A DNA stretch of 64,000 nucleotides, from assembly GCF_000612665.1 (NCBI RefSeq), contig NZ_HG942046.1:124001-188000 (forward strand). The letters run 5' to 3'. A program made the translations under genes and the position numbers. This stretch comes from Neobacillus dielmonensis (GTDB taxonomy: Bacteria > Bacillota > Bacilli > Bacillales > Cytobacillaceae). This document shows, piece after piece, positions 1-10,177 of the stretch; the first letter of the stretch is position 1; each line of letters begins with the position of its first letter. The notes under the pieces are model-generated. The model made no database searches. It saw only the letters and a program-made list of their open reading frames with translations, and had not been told where the DNA came from.

Positions 1-383
1 AGGAAGGAAAAAGCTGGTTTCTTCGCGTATATATCGATAAAGAAACAGGAGTAGATATTGAAGATTGTGGTCTTGTCAGCGAACGGCTAAGCGAAAAGCT
101 TGATGAGGTCGATCCTATTCCTCATAACTATTTTCTTGAAGTATCATCACCTGGAGCAGAGCGTCCATTAAAAAAAGAAAAAGATTTTCTTAAAGCAATT
201 GGGAAAAATGTCTTTATCAAAACATATGAGCCTATAAATGGGGAGAAAACGTTTGAAGGGACCTTACTTGAATATGACGGACAGATTGTAAAAGTGGAAG
301 TCAAAATTAAGACCCGGAAGAAAACGATTGAAATACCTGTTGAAAAAATGGCTAATGCACGCCTGGCTGTTACTTTTTCATAG
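1..383 (+). CDS. rimP: Ribosome maturation factor RimP, 3' part only
   Basis: The reading frame is open from base 3 and ends at a TAG at 381-383, giving about 126 C-terminal residues; the start lies before the window. The segment contains the RimP signature region around [10 protein letters not shown] and ends in a C-terminal SH3-like half. RimP helps assemble the 30S subunit in the cytoplasm. It stands directly before nusA, as in other Bacillaceae, which supports the call. Only the N-terminus is missing because of the window edge; there is no sign of damage. Confidence 0.93.
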   Translation, partial: EGKSWFLRVYIDKETGVDIEDCGLVSERLSEKLDEVDPIPHNYFLEVSSPGAERPLKKEKDFLKAIGKNVFIKTYEPINGEKTFEGTLLEYDGQIVKVEVKIKTRKKTIEIPVEKMANARLAVTFS

Positions 384-473
384 AAAAGCGAAGAACAATA
401 GCCACTAGGGCGCTGGAACATGAAAAATCTCAAAGTTGAAAAATAAAATATAAGGATAGGGGGATACAAACAA

Positions 474-1595
474 ATGAGCAGCGAATTATTAGATGCTCTT
501 ACAATACTGGAAAAAGAAAAAGGCATTTCCAGAGACGTGTTAACTGATGCGATTGAAGCTGCACTTATTTCGGCATACCGCCGCAATTTCAATCAGGCAC
601 AAAACGTAAGAATTGACCTTAATTTACAAACAGGAACGATGCGTGTGTTTGCGCGTAAAGAAGTAGTAGATGAAGTTTTTGATCCTCGTCTGGAAATATC
701 TATTGAGGATGCAAGAAGACTTAATCCCAACTATCAAGTAGAAGATGTTGTCGAGATGGAAGTGACTCCAAAAGATTTTGGTAGAATCGCAGCCCAAACC
801 GCCAAACAAGTGGTTACCCAACGTGTTAGGGAAGCTGAGAGAGGGATTATCTATTCCGAATTTATTGATCGTGAAGAAGATATAATGACTGGCATTGTAC
901 AAAGGCTTGACTCCAAGTTTATTTATGTAAGCCTTGGGAAAATTGAGGCGTTATTGCCGGTGAATGAACAAATGCCAAATGAACGATACAAGCCGCATGA
1001 TCGCATTAAGGTGTTTATCACGAAAGTGGAAAAAACAACGAAGGGACCGCAAATTTTTGTATCCCGTACACATCCCGGTCTCTTGAAACGCCTGTTTGAG
1101 ATTGAAGTGCCGGAAATATACGATGGCACAGTTGAAATTAAATCGGTTGCTCGTGAAGCTGGAGACCGCTCGAAAATATCAGTCCACTCTGATAATCCAG
1201 AAGTGGACCCAGTCGGAGCTTGTGTTGGGCCAAAAGGCGCAAGAGTACAGGCTGTCGTAAATGAATTAAAAGGTGAAAAAATTGATATTGTAAAATGGTC
1301 TGATGACCCAGTTGTTTTCGTTGCAAATGCACTTAGTCCGTCTAAAGTTCTTGACGTAATGGTTAGTGAAGCGGAGAAAGCAACCACAGTCGTGGTGCCG
1401 GATTATCAATTATCTCTTGCTATCGGCAAACGTGGACAAAATGCCCGGCTGGCCGCGAAATTAACTGGTTGGAAAATAGATATTAAATCTGAATCAGAAG
1501 CTCGTGAAAAGGGAATCTATCCTCGTGAGGAAACAATTAGGTTGTTTGATGAACCTGTTGAGCCAGATTTTGATTATGACGAAGAGCTAGAATAA
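474..1595 (+). CDS. nusA: Transcription termination/antitermination factor NusA
   Basis: 373 residues, normal length for Bacillota NusA, which lacks the C-terminal acidic repeats of E. coli. Order seen: N-terminal polymerase-binding domain (about 1-130), S1 domain (about 135-200), KH1 with VGPKGARVQ (about 250), KH2 with [12 protein letters not shown] (about 315), and an acidic tail. It binds RNA polymerase and modulates pausing and termination. The ATG follows an AGGGGGA ribosome binding site at 458-464. It is the second gene of the rimP-nusA-rnpM-ylxQ-infB operon, with short spacing to its neighbours. Confidence 0.97.
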   Translation: MSSELLDALTILEKEKGISRDVLTDAIEAALISAYRRNFNQAQNVRIDLNLQTGTMRVFARKEVVDEVFDPRLEISIEDARRLNPNYQVEDVVEMEVTPKDFGRIAAQTAKQVVTQRVREAERGIIYSEFIDREEDIMTGIVQRLDSKFIYVSLGKIEALLPVNEQMPNERYKPHDRIKVFITKVEKTTKGPQIFVSRTHPGLLKRLFEIEVPEIYDGTVEIKSVAREAGDRSKISVHSDNPEVDPVGACVGPKGARVQAVVNELKGEKIDIVKWSDDPVVFVANALSPSKVLDVMVSEAEKATTVVVPDYQLSLAIGKRGQNARLAAKLTGWKIDIKSESEAREKGIYPREETIRLFDEPVEPDFDYDEELE

Positions 1596-1612
1596 GTTTG
1601 GGGTGAATAATC

Positions 1613-1897
1613 GTGAACACGAAAAGAAAAGTTCCGATGCGCAAATGTGTGGCAACCGGTGAAATGAAACCGAAAAAAGAACTCGTTCGCATTGTTCGCT
1701 CAAAAGAAGGCGAAGTATCTATCGATTTAACAGGGAAAAAATCCGGCAGAGGAGCTTACTTATCCAAAGATAAGGAGGCAGTCCTGCTGGCAAAGAAAAA
1801 AAATATCCTATCCAATCATTTAGAAGTGTCAATAGATGAAACTCTTTATGATGAACTTCTTAAACTGATTGAAAAGGAGAACGGGTCTGCCAAATGA
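1613..1897 (+). CDS. rnpM: RNase P modulator RnpM (YlxR family)
   Basis: 94-residue basic protein with the YlxR signature [12 protein letters not shown] near the N-terminus and a GRGAYLS motif. Family knowledge: B. subtilis YlxR, renamed RnpM, binds RNase P RNA and modulates its activity. The start is GTG, preceded by GGGGTGA at 1600-1606 with six bases of spacing. The stop codon overlaps the start of ylxQ by four bases (ATGA), implying translational coupling. Confidence 0.9.
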   Translation: MNTKRKVPMRKCVATGEMKPKKELVRIVRSKEGEVSIDLTGKKSGRGAYLSKDKEAVLLAKKKNILSNHLEVSIDETLYDELLKLIEKENGSAK

Positions 1898-2196
1898 GAC
1901 AAAATCAATGGATGTCTTTTTTAGGGTTGGCCAATCGAGCACGGAAAATCATATCAGGTGAAGAGTTAACTGTGAAGCAAATTCGCAGTGGGAATGCTAA
2001 ACTCGTTTTATTATCTGCAGATGCATCTCAAAATACGACAAAAAAAATTACAGATAAATGTAATTCGTATTCTGTTCCAATAAAATTAGTAGAAAATCGT
2101 TATCTTCTTGGCCAGGCAATTGGCAAAGAAGCCCGCGTTGTTGTAGCTGTTTTAGATGATGGATTTGCCAAAAAACTGGTAACGTTGCTCGATTAA
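1894..2196 (+). CDS. ylxQ: L7Ae-family K-turn RNA-binding protein YlxQ
   Basis: 100-residue protein of the L7Ae/L30e family; the [13 protein letters not shown] start and the LVLLSADAS strand are typical. These proteins bind kink-turn RNA, probably on the ribosome or RNase P RNA; the exact role of YlxQ is not settled. It overlaps rnpM by four bases and precedes infB by 20 bases, so it belongs to the same operon. Confidence 0.9.
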   Translation: MRQNQWMSFLGLANRARKIISGEELTVKQIRSGNAKLVLLSADASQNTTKKITDKCNSYSVPIKLVENRYLLGQAIGKEARVVVAVLDDGFAKKLVTLLD

Positions 2197-2216
2197 ATCT
2201 TGCGGGGGTGAAATGA

Positions 2217-4505
2217 ATGAGTAAAATGCGTGTTTATGAGTATGCAAAAAAACACAACCTTTCCAGTAAGGAAATTATCACGAAGTTAAAAGAAATGGAT
2301 GTAGAGGTTTCAAACCATATGGCAACTTTAGAAGCTGGAGACATTAAAAAGCTGGATTCAGTCTACGCTAAAAAAGAAAGCAACTCCTCACAGCAAATAC
2401 AAGGAAATGCTTCACAGCCAAAACGATCCAATAATCCACGTCCTACAGGGCAAAACATGTCCAAAAAACCGGCAGTCCAACCAAAAACTAATCCTAAGGC
2501 TTTTGAGGAAGATGATGATAAGTTAGCAGTTCCATCAAAAGTAAAGGTTGCAGCACCGCCAAAAACAAAAGAAGGCAAAAAGCACGATCAGGAATACCAG
2601 TCGAAAGAAAATAAAGCCTTTCAACCAGGTAAAGGAAAAAATAAGCCTAATCATAATCAACATCAAAATCGGAATCATAATAATAATAGGCGGAAAAACC
2701 AACCGCCTGTCCAGCAGCAAGCAGCACCGCAAAAGAAAAAGGAAAAGGAACTTCCTTCTAAAATTACTTTTAGCGAGTCGCTGACAGTTGCTGAACTAGG
2801 TAAGAAGCTCCATCGAGAGCCTTCAGAGATTATCAAGAAGTTGTTCTTGCTTGGGGTTATGGCAACCATCAATCAGGCATTGGATAAAGACGCAATTGAA
2901 CTGATTGCCAGCGAGTATGGAGTAGAAGTAGAAGAAGAAATTAAGGTCGATACAACTGATTTAGAAGTTTACTTTACAGAAGATGCTCCTGAGAGCCTAG
3001 TTGAACGCCCAGCTGTTGTCACAATCATGGGCCACGTTGACCATGGTAAAACCACCCTGCTTGACTCCATCCGTAATACAAAGGTTACCGAGGGTGAAGC
3101 AGGAGGGATTACCCAGCATATTGGTGCTTACCAGGTAATTGAAAATGGCAAAAAAATTACGTTCTTAGATACACCTGGACACGCTGCTTTTACAACCATG
3201 CGTGCCCGCGGAGCGCAAATAACAGATATTACCATACTAGTTGTTGCAGCAGATGACGGCGTTATGCCGCAAACTGTTGAAGCAATCAACCACGCGAAAG
3301 CGGCCGAAGTGCCAATTATTGTCGCAGTGAATAAAATGGATAAGCCGGATGCCAATGCTGACCGTGTAATGCAAGAGCTTACCGAGCATGGATTAGTTGC
3401 AGAAGCATGGGGCGGAGACACTATTTTTGTTCCGTTATCCGCTAAAACCGGTGAAGGAATCGATAATTTGCTGGAAATGATTCTTTTAGTAAGCGAAGTC
3501 GAAGAATATAAGGCAAATCCGAATCGCAATGCTGTTGGAACAGTTATTGAAGCAAGATTGGATAAGGGCCGTGGTTCGATAGCGACTTTGCTTGTCCAAA
3601 ATGGTACATTAAAAATCGGTGATCCAATCGTAGTGGGTAATACACATGGACGGGTCAGAGCGATGGTCAACGATTTAGGACGAAGAGTAAAGGATGCTGG
3701 CCCATCAACTCCAGTTGAAATTACAGGACTGAATGAAGTGCCGCAGGCCGGAGACCGATTCGTAGTGTTTGACGATGAAAAAACGGCCCGCCATGTTGGC
3801 GAAGTGCGTGCACAGCAGGCTCTTGCAGCCCAACGTGGTGAGAAAACCAAAGTTAGTTTAGATAACTTATTTGAGCAATTAAAACAAGGCGAAATGAAGG
3901 ACCTCAACATCATTATTAAAGCAGATGTTCAAGGTTCTGCAGAAGCATTGGCTGCTTCTTTATTAAAGATTGATGTTGAGGGCGTCGTAATTAAAATTAT
4001 CCATAGCGGTACTGGAGCTATTAACGAATCGGATATTACCCTTGCCTCTGCTTCCAATGCCATTGTGATTGGATTTAATGTTCGCCCAGATGCTAACGCT
4101 AAACGTGCTGCTGAGTCTGAGAAGGTAGATGTTCGTTTGCACCGAATCATCTATAAAGTAATTGAAGAAATGGAAGCAGCAATGAAGGGTATGCTTGATC
4201 CTGAATTCCAAGAAAAAATCATTGGTCAGGCTGAGGTCCGACAAACCTTTAAAGTATCTAAGGTTGGTACAATTGCAGGTTCTTATGTAACCGATGGAAA
4301 ACTTACTCGTGATAGTGGTATTCGTGTTATCCGGGACGGAATTGTCATCTTTGAAGGTGAAATTGACGCATTAAAACGTTTTAAAGATGATGCGAAAGAA
4401 GTATCACATGGTTATGAATGTGGTATTACCATTAAGAACTTTAATGATATCAAGGAAGGCGACGTGATTGAAGCGTTCGTAATGGAGGAAATTGAACGGA
4501 AATGA
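2217..4505 (+). CDS. infB: Translation initiation factor IF-2
   Basis: 762 residues. An N-terminal IF2_N module (about 1-55) is followed by a low-complexity, basic and Gln/Asn-rich linker (about 60-185), a second IF2_N, then the GTPase domain with G1 GHVDHGKTT (about 272), G3 DTPGHAAF and G4 NKMD, and domains II-IV. IF-2 delivers initiator tRNA to the 30S subunit. The ATG follows GCGGGGGTGA. An out-of-frame ATG four bases upstream opens a three-codon mini-ORF (ATG AAT GAG TAA) that overlaps the real start. The gene overlaps ylxP by four bases. Confidence 0.97.
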   Translation: MSKMRVYEYAKKHNLSSKEIITKLKEMDVEVSNHMATLEAGDIKKLDSVYAKKESNSSQQIQGNASQPKRSNNPRPTGQNMSKKPAVQPKTNPKAFEEDDDKLAVPSKVKVAAPPKTKEGKKHDQEYQSKENKAFQPGKGKNKPNHNQHQNRNHNNNRRKNQPPVQQQAAPQKKKEKELPSKITFSESLTVAELGKKLHREPSEIIKKLFLLGVMATINQALDKDAIELIASEYGVEVEEEIKVDTTDLEVYFTEDAPESLVERPAVVTIMGHVDHGKTTLLDSIRNTKVTEGEAGGITQHIGAYQVIENGKKITFLDTPGHAAFTTMRARGAQITDITILVVAADDGVMPQTVEAINHAKAAEVPIIVAVNKMDKPDANADRVMQELTEHGLVAEAWGGDTIFVPLSAKTGEGIDNLLEMILLVSEVEEYKANPNRNAVGTVIEARLDKGRGSIATLLVQNGTLKIGDPIVVGNTHGRVRAMVNDLGRRVKDAGPSTPVEITGLNEVPQAGDRFVVFDDEKTARHVGEVRAQQALAAQRGEKTKVSLDNLFEQLKQGEMKDLNIIIKADVQGSAEALAASLLKIDVEGVVIKIIHSGTGAINESDITLASASNAIVIGFNVRPDANAKRAAESEKVDVRLHRIIYKVIEEMEAAMKGMLDPEFQEKIIGQAEVRQTFKVSKVGTIAGSYVTDGKLTRDSGIRVIRDGIVIFEGEIDALKRFKDDAKEVSHGYECGITIKNFNDIKEGDVIEAFVMEEIERK

Positions 4506-4783
4506 TAATCGGTGCCGCCGTTTGTGAATGCATCATCTACGATGCCCACTCCTTGAAAGAGAAACGAGCCGTTTTGCAGCGAATTCTTACTCGCCTGAAA
4601 CAGAAATTTAATGTTTCAGCCTCTGAGGTAGACTTCCACGATGTATGGCAGCGGACTAAAATAGCCATTGTAGCCGTAGCCCAAGCAAAAATTGGGGTGG
4701 AACAGGAATTGCAAAACGCATTAAAGCTAATTGATTCGTTTCCAGAGATAGAGAGGACAATCACCGAAATAGAATGGCTTTAA
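4502..4783 (+). CDS. ylxP: DUF503 family protein YlxP
   Basis: 93 residues matching the DUF503/YlxP family: starts with a beta strand ([15 protein letters not shown]), continues with [13 protein letters not shown] and ends with an ITEIEWL strand. Function is unknown; the conserved place between infB and rbfA suggests a ribosome-linked role, which is inference. The start overlaps the infB stop (ATGA), so translation is probably coupled. Confidence 0.9.
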   Translation: MIIGAAVCECIIYDAHSLKEKRAVLQRILTRLKQKFNVSASEVDFHDVWQRTKIAIVAVAQAKIGVEQELQNALKLIDSFPEIERTITEIEWL

Positions 4784-4799
4784 ATAAGAGGTGAATGTG

Positions 4800-5171
4800 A
4801 TGAGCCTTAGAGCAAATCGTGTTGGAGAACAAATGAAAAAAGAACTAAGTGACATCATTGGCCGAAAAATCAAGGATCCACGCATCGGCTTTGTAACAGT
4901 CACGGATGTTCAAGTAACAGGAGACTTGCAACAAGCAAAAGTATATATTTCTGTATTAGGTGACGATGAGCAAAAGGAGAATACGCTAAAAGGCTTAGCA
5001 AAAGCAAAGGGCTTTATTCGAACTGAAATTGGCCATCGAATCCGATTGCGTAAAACGCCAGAAATAATTTTTGAATTCGATGAGTCGATTGATTATGGGA
5101 ATAGGATTGAAACATTGCTTCATCAAATTCAGTTCGATGAACAACAGACAGAATCGAAGGATGAAAAGTAA
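4800..5171 (+). CDS. rbfA: 30S ribosome-binding factor RbfA
   Basis: 123 residues with the KH-type RbfA fold: [16 protein letters not shown] at the start, [13 protein letters not shown], and the terminal [13 protein letters not shown] helix. RbfA is needed for late 30S maturation and 16S 5'-end processing. A GTG three codons upstream is also open, but the ATG at 4800 has AAGAGGTGA at 4786-4794 with good spacing and matches the family start, so it is preferred. It follows ylxP by 16 bases. Confidence 0.94.
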   Translation: MSLRANRVGEQMKKELSDIIGRKIKDPRIGFVTVTDVQVTGDLQQAKVYISVLGDDEQKENTLKGLAKAKGFIRTEIGHRIRLRKTPEIIFEFDESIDYGNRIETLLHQIQFDEQQTESKDEK

Positions 5172-5237
5172 TTTGCTTTGTTAACGAGGCGAGGCAGCTC
5201 CTAAGAATGAATTGGACCTCGTGTAAAAAAGGGAGGA

Positions 5238-5267
5238 ATGGATAGACGCTTGTCTATCCATTTTTTT
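5238..5267 (+). terminator. Intrinsic terminator between rbfA and truB
   Basis: A perfect 10-bp stem (ATGGATAGAC at 5238-5247 with GTCTATCCAT at 5252-5261, loop GCTT) runs into seven T residues. A second inverted pair, ACGAGG (5184-5189) and CCTCGT (5217-5222), lies just upstream and could give an alternative fold. It splits the nusA-rbfA operon from truB-ribF-rpsO, or attenuates it. Confidence 0.85.
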
Positions 5268-5295
5268 CGGATTGGAAAGGAGTTTTTTATAAAAA

Positions 5296-6210
5296 TTGGA
5301 AGGGATTTTACCATTATTTAAACCTGCCGGGTTAACTAGTCACGATTGTGTGTTTAAGCTAAGAAAGATTCTAAGAATGAAGAAAATCGGGCATACGGGG
5401 ACACTAGATCCGGATGTGACTGGTGTCCTTCCAATTTGCATTGGGAAGGCCACCAAAGTTGCCGAATATATCACAGATGCCGGAAAAGCCTACGAGGGTG
5501 AAGTAACTATTGGGTTTTCTACGACAACCGAAGATGCCTCAGGAGAAATAGTGGAGAAAAAACAAGTAGACCGAACTATTACCCGTGAAGAGATACTAAA
5601 CGTTCTAAAGTCGTTAACGGGTGAAATTGAACAAACACCACCGATGTATTCTGCTGTTAAAGTAGGGGGAGTTCGGCTTTATGAATATGCCCGTAAAGGG
5701 ATTCAAGTCGAACGGCCAACAAGAAGGGTAACCATTTACTCAAATGAATTACTCGATGACCGAACAGAATTTACCGGAGAAATCATCCAATTTAAATTTC
5801 GTGTAAACTGCAGTAAAGGGACATATATTCGGACATTAGCCGTCATGATTGGGGAAGCTTTAGGTTTTCCTGCGCATATGTCATCACTGATCAGAATTAG
5901 GTCGGCTTCGTTTACCCTTAACGATTGTTTGACATTTGAGCAAATCGAAAATCTAATGGAAGAGGGAATATTATCCGACTATCTAAGACCATTAGAAATG
6001 GCACTTTCTTATTTGCCGAAAATGATGATTAATGATACAGTAGCAGAGAAAGTGAAAAATGGTGCGCTATTAAAAATTCCAGACCACTTATTAAATTGTA
6101 ATGAACCAATTGTTGCAGAAACTCCAGATGGACGGGCGTTGGCTATCTATACTAAACATCCTAGTAAGCCAGACTTGCTCAAACCATTAAAGGTGTTACG
6201 GAACGAATAG
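5296..6210 (+). CDS. truB: tRNA pseudouridine-55 synthase TruB
   Basis: 304 residues, normal length. The catalytic motif GHTGTLDPD gives the nucleophile Asp38; other TruB motifs seen are SHDCVFKLRK, CSKGTYIRTL and the C-terminal PUA-like region. It makes pseudouridine 55 in the T loop of tRNA. The start is TTG, because a stop lies two codons upstream and no ATG is available; AAAGGAG at 5276-5282 is 13 bases away, a rather long spacing. It is likely co-transcribed with ribF. Confidence 0.95.
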   Translation: MEGILPLFKPAGLTSHDCVFKLRKILRMKKIGHTGTLDPDVTGVLPICIGKATKVAEYITDAGKAYEGEVTIGFSTTTEDASGEIVEKKQVDRTITREEILNVLKSLTGEIEQTPPMYSAVKVGGVRLYEYARKGIQVERPTRRVTIYSNELLDDRTEFTGEIIQFKFRVNCSKGTYIRTLAVMIGEALGFPAHMSSLIRIRSASFTLNDCLTFEQIENLMEEGILSDYLRPLEMALSYLPKMMINDTVAEKVKNGALLKIPDHLLNCNEPIVAETPDGRALAIYTKHPSKPDLLKPLKVLRNE

Positions 6211-6242
6211 AAAAAGGTACGGATAGAAAAGGTGAAGTTCAA

Positions 6243-7202
6243 TTGGAAGTAGTAAAGCTTGAGTTTCCATTAAACCTGGGAGTAACCCAATTGCCGCCAC
6301 TGGCAATGGCCCTTGGCTATTTTGACGGTGTCCATCGTGGTCATCAACAAGTGATTGCTGAAGCTAAAAAACAAGCAGATGAAAAAGGTCTGCAAAGTGC
6401 TGTTATGACTTTTTACCCGCATCCTTCCGTGGTCTTGGGGAAAAGTGACAAGCATGTGCAGTCGATTACCCCTTTAGCGGAAAAAATCAACAAAATAGCT
6501 GACCTTGGAGTTGATTATTTATTTATAGTTCGTTTTACTCCGGAGTTCGCTAATTTACTTCCACAAGAATTTGTTGATCAATATATTATTGGCTTAAATG
6601 TCAAACATGTTGCAGCTGGCTTTGATTTCACCTACGGAAGAATGGGAAAAGGAACCATGGAGACCTTGCCGTTTCATTCCAGAGAAATGTTTTCCTACTC
6701 AGTGGTCCCAAAGTTTACAGAGGGGAATGAGAAGGTTAGTTCAACCAGAATACGTAAGCTGATCAAGGAAGGAAATGTAGCCGATCTTCCGCCGCTGCTT
6801 GGTAGGTTTTATACTACTTGCGGGATCGTTGTACATGGTGATAAACGGGGCAGGACAATCGGATTTCCTACTGCTAATGTTGATATATCAGGTGAATACA
6901 TGATTCCGCCAACTGGTGTCTACTCTGTCAGATTAAGAGTAAAGAATCATTGGTATAACGGTGTTTGCAATGTCGGCTACAGACCGACGTTTAATAAAGA
7001 GGCCGTTAAGCTTTCGGTTGAGGTTCATCTATTTGATTTCCATCAGGATATCTATGGAGAGAAAGTAATTGTTGAGTGGCATCGCTACCAGCGTGAAGAA
7101 AAGAAATTTTCAGGAATCGAAGAGCTCGTACAGCAAATTGAACAGGATAAACGAATAGCTCTTCAATACTTCAAAAAAAGCGACAAATTTTCTAATATAT
7201 GA
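6243..7202 (+). CDS. ribF: Bifunctional riboflavin kinase / FAD synthetase
   Basis: 319 residues. The N-terminal half is the FMN adenylyltransferase domain (GYFDGVHRGHQ, STRIRKLI) and the C-terminal half the riboflavin kinase domain (GRTIGFPTANV, YNGVCNVGYRPTF). It converts riboflavin to FMN and FAD. B. subtilis names this gene ribC. The start is TTG with AAAAGGTGA at 6227-6235, seven bases upstream. Normal length and no missing motifs. Confidence 0.95.
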   Translation: MEVVKLEFPLNLGVTQLPPLAMALGYFDGVHRGHQQVIAEAKKQADEKGLQSAVMTFYPHPSVVLGKSDKHVQSITPLAEKINKIADLGVDYLFIVRFTPEFANLLPQEFVDQYIIGLNVKHVAAGFDFTYGRMGKGTMETLPFHSREMFSYSVVPKFTEGNEKVSSTRIRKLIKEGNVADLPPLLGRFYTTCGIVVHGDKRGRTIGFPTANVDISGEYMIPPTGVYSVRLRVKNHWYNGVCNVGYRPTFNKEAVKLSVEVHLFDFHQDIYGEKVIVEWHRYQREEKKFSGIEELVQQIEQDKRIALQYFKKSDKFSNI

Positions 7203-7243
7203 TGAAAAAAACATATTTCTTGTAATATATTCACGTTTTAAAC

Positions 7244-7272
7244 TTGCTTTTTTAAAAAAAACACGGTATTCT
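7244..7272 (+). promoter_or_regulatory. Candidate sigma-A promoter for rpsO
   Basis: TTGCTT at 7244-7249 and TATTCT at 7267-7272 are separated by 17 bases in the gap before rpsO. The match is partial (four of six in each hexamer). Confidence 0.42.
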
Positions 7273-7284
7273 TAAATACGTATT

Positions 7285-7340
7285 AAAAATAACCTTTGCT
7301 TGGCAAGTCGAGTCACCGACGCTTGCTCGGTAAATGGGGA
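7285..7340 (+). promoter_or_regulatory. Structured rpsO 5' leader, possible S15 autoregulatory site
   Basis: Between the candidate promoter and the rpsO ribosome binding site the RNA can pair GCAAGTCG with CGA/CTTGC, or ACCGA with TCGGT, giving competing stems. In Geobacillus, S15 is known to bind a three-way junction in its own mRNA leader. That this leader does the same is inference; the fold was judged by eye. Confidence 0.35.
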
Positions 7341-7365
7341 TTGTAATTTTAGGAGGTGAACATGG

Positions 7366-7635
7366 ATGGCAATCACTCAAGAACGTAAAAATGAAATTAT
7401 TAATGAGTACAAAACTCATGAGAACGACACAGGATCTGCAGAAGTTCAAATCGCTGTCCTTACTGAACAAATCAACAACTTAAACGACCACTTGCGTACT
7501 CACAAAAAGGATCATCATTCACGCCGCGGTCTTTTGAAAATGGTTGGTAAACGTCGTAATCTTTTAACATACCTACGTAACAAAGATGTACAGCGTTACC
7601 GCGTGTTAATTAATAAGCTTGGCCTACGTCGTTAG
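7366..7635 (+). CDS. rpsO: 30S ribosomal protein S15
   Basis: 89 residues, a typical S15 ([52 protein letters not shown]). A primary 16S rRNA-binding protein of the small-subunit platform. A strong AGGAGGTGA precedes the start. It is followed by its own terminator, and pnp follows, the standard arrangement. Confidence 0.97.
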   Translation: MAITQERKNEIINEYKTHENDTGSAEVQIAVLTEQINNLNDHLRTHKKDHHSRRGLLKMVGKRRNLLTYLRNKDVQRYRVLINKLGLRR

Positions 7636-7642
7636 TTTACAG

Positions 7643-7666
7643 AAGCGGGATTTTTCCCGCTTTTTT
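7643..7666 (+). terminator. rpsO terminator
   Basis: AAGCGGGA (7643-7650), loop TTTT, TCCCGCTT (7655-7662), then T residues. Perfect 8-bp stem directly behind the rpsO stop. Confidence 0.9.
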
Positions 7667-7866
7667 ATTAGCCGTAAAAAGGATAAAATTATTTCCAATA
7701 TACATAATTTTTAAGTCGGACTTTTTTGTCTATACTATAGATATACTTTATGCCTTAAACTTAAGCGATTTCGCTTTATTATATTATTTGTAATTTGGCA
7801 AGATGATGGCAGTAATTTGACTTTTGCATCATCCTCCCAAGTGATTAGATTGAGAGGGGTAAAATT

Positions 7867-9984
7867 ATGGAACAAACGAAACACGTGTACTCCATTGATT
7901 GGGCCGGACGTAAGTTAACAGTCGAAATTGGACAACTTGCGAAACAAGCAAACGGCGCGGTATTAGTCCGATATGGAGATACTGCTGTATTAAGCACAGC
8001 AACGGCTTCTAAAGAGCCAAAGAATTTAGACTTTTTTCCTTTAACCGTTAATTATGAGGAACGGTTATATGCTGTTGGTAAAATCCCTGGTGGCTTTATC
8101 AAACGTGAAGGCCGCCCAAGTGAAAAAGCCATTTTGGCTAGCCGCCTTATTGACCGGCCAATTCGCCCGCTATTTGCCGACGGATTCCGAAACGATGTAC
8201 AGGTGATCAGCATGGTCATGAGTGTCGATCAGGATTGTTCACCGGAAATGGCAGCTATGGTGGGCTCTTCTTTAGCACTTAGTGTTTCAGATATACCGTT
8301 TGAAGGGCCAATTGCTGGAGTTGTGGTAGGAAGGGTAGACAACCAATTTGTCATCAATCCAACAGTACACCAAGCTGAAAAAAGCGATATTAATTTAACA
8401 GTTGCCGGTACCAAAGATGCCATTAACATGGTTGAAGCAGGTGCCAATGAGGTGCCTGAAGAGGTCATGCTCGAAGCCATCATGTATGGACATGAAGAAA
8501 TTAAGCGATTAATTGATTTTCAAGAAAAAATCGCTGCTGAAATCGGTAAAGAAAAGATGCAGATAACTCTGTATGAAATCGATGCTGCGTTAGAAGCTGA
8601 AGTAAGACAATTATGCGAAGCGGATATGGTCAAAGCGATTCAGGTACAAGAGAAGCATGCCCGCGAAGATGCAATCAATGAAGTAAAAAAATACGTGTTG
8701 GGTAAATATGAAGAACAAGAGGCAACAGATGAAGATTTGAAGCAAGTTAAACAAATCCTTGACAAAATTGTTAAAGGAGAAGTGCGACGCCTAATCACTG
8801 TTGAAAAAGTCCGCCCGGATGGACGGAAAATTGATGAAATACGTCCATTATCCTCTCAGGTTGGAATTTTGCCTCGTACCCATGGATCAGGGCTATTCAC
8901 GAGAGGGCAGACACAAGCTTTAAGTATTTGTACGCTTGGGGCCATGGGCGACGTTCAAATTCTTGATGGGTTAGGAATTGAAGAAGAAAAACGTTTTATG
9001 CACCACTATAACTTCCCTTCCTTTAGTGTGGGGGAAACAGGACCAATCCGTGGGCCTGGTCGCCGCGAAATTGGGCATGGTGCATTGGGAGAACGCGCCC
9101 TTGAACCGGTCATTCCTTCAGAAAAGGATTTCCCATATACCATTCGTCTTGTTTCAGAAGTTTTAGAATCAAACGGTTCAACCTCGCAAGCAAGTATCTG
9201 CGGCAGCACACTCGCTATGATGGATGCAGGTGTGCCAATTAAAGCACCAGTTGCAGGAATTGCTATGGGTCTTGTAAAGTCGGGTGAACATTATACAGTC
9301 TTAACCGATATACAAGGAATGGAAGACCACTTAGGAGACATGGACTTTAAGGTTGCTGGGACGGCCAAAGGCGTTACCGCACTGCAAATGGATATTAAGA
9401 TTGAAGGTCTCTCTAGAGAAATTTTAGAAGAAGCATTGCAACAGGCCAAAAAAGGAAGAATGCAAATCTTAGACCATATGCTGTCTACGATTTCGGAGCC
9501 ACGTGCTGAACTGTCACAATTTGCTCCAAAAATTCTAACGATGACCATTAATCCGGATAAAATTCGTGACGTTATCGGACCAAGCGGTAAACAAATCAAT
9601 AAAATCATTGAAGAGACTGGCGTTAAAATTGACATTGAACAGGATGGTACCATCTTTATCGCCTCTGCAAATTCAGAGATGAACCAAAAGGCAAAAAGTA
9701 TTATTGAGGATCTTGTCCGAGAAGTGGTTGTTGGACAATTATACCTTGGTAAGGTTAAACGGATTGAAAAGTTTGGTGCTTTCGTTGAGATTTTTGCCGG
9801 CAAAGACGGATTAGTTCACATATCAGAACTTGCTGAGGAACGTGTAGGTAAAGTTGAAGATGTGGTTAAACTTGGCGATGAAATACTTGTTAAAGTTACT
9901 GAAATCGATAAGCAAGGACGTGTCAACTTATCTAGAAAAGCTGTATTAAAAGAGCAGCGTGAGAAAGCAGAAGAAAAACAATAA
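7867..9984 (+). CDS. pnp: Polynucleotide phosphorylase (PNPase)
   Basis: 705 residues: RNase PH domain 1, an all-helical linker, RNase PH domain 2 ([33 protein letters not shown]), KH domain (about 553-615, [17 protein letters not shown]) and S1 domain (about 622-690). A 3'-5' phosphorolytic exoribonuclease of the mRNA decay machinery, which also includes rny and rnjB further along this window. The ATG follows GAGAGGGG with normal spacing. It appears monocistronic, ending at a strong terminator. Confidence 0.97.
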   Translation: MEQTKHVYSIDWAGRKLTVEIGQLAKQANGAVLVRYGDTAVLSTATASKEPKNLDFFPLTVNYEERLYAVGKIPGGFIKREGRPSEKAILASRLIDRPIRPLFADGFRNDVQVISMVMSVDQDCSPEMAAMVGSSLALSVSDIPFEGPIAGVVVGRVDNQFVINPTVHQAEKSDINLTVAGTKDAINMVEAGANEVPEEVMLEAIMYGHEEIKRLIDFQEKIAAEIGKEKMQITLYEIDAALEAEVRQLCEADMVKAIQVQEKHAREDAINEVKKYVLGKYEEQEATDEDLKQVKQILDKIVKGEVRRLITVEKVRPDGRKIDEIRPLSSQVGILPRTHGSGLFTRGQTQALSICTLGAMGDVQILDGLGIEEEKRFMHHYNFPSFSVGETGPIRGPGRREIGHGALGERALEPVIPSEKDFPYTIRLVSEVLESNGSTSQASICGSTLAMMDAGVPIKAPVAGIAMGLVKSGEHYTVLTDIQGMEDHLGDMDFKVAGTAKGVTALQMDIKIEGLSREILEEALQQAKKGRMQILDHMLSTISEPRAELSQFAPKILTMTINPDKIRDVIGPSGKQINKIIEETGVKIDIEQDGTIFIASANSEMNQKAKSIIEDLVREVVVGQLYLGKVKRIEKFGAFVEIFAGKDGLVHISELAEERVGKVEDVVKLGDEILVKVTEIDKQGRVNLSRKAVLKEQREKAEEKQ

Positions 9985-10020
9985 CCGGGATTGGGCTTGT
10001 GCCTGCTGTTATCCACAAAA

Positions 10021-10046
10021 AAAGTCAGGAGACCCCTGACTTTTTT
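10021..10046 (+). terminator. pnp terminator
   Basis: AGTCAGG (10023-10029), loop AGACC, CCTGACT (10035-10041), flanked by A and T runs, so it can work on both strands. Confidence 0.9.
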
Positions 10047-10177
10047 GATTAGGTCGAGTTATATTTGGTTTTAAATCGCTCCCGGCGCTTCGCGGACTTA
10101 GGGATCAAGCTGCCCTTTTGTTAATTTCGTTCTACCTTGTCCTTCTATTACATATTCTGTATGGAGGGGGGAACGGG

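Noticed and set aside
3128..3913. Long minus-strand frame (261 codons) inside infB
   Set aside because: It is a shadow of the infB GTPase region, with Ser/Thr/Ala-rich composition and no ribosome binding site.
7731..7736. TATACT as a pnp promoter -10
   Set aside because: No acceptable -35 at 16-18 bases and the extended -10 TG is out of register by one base.
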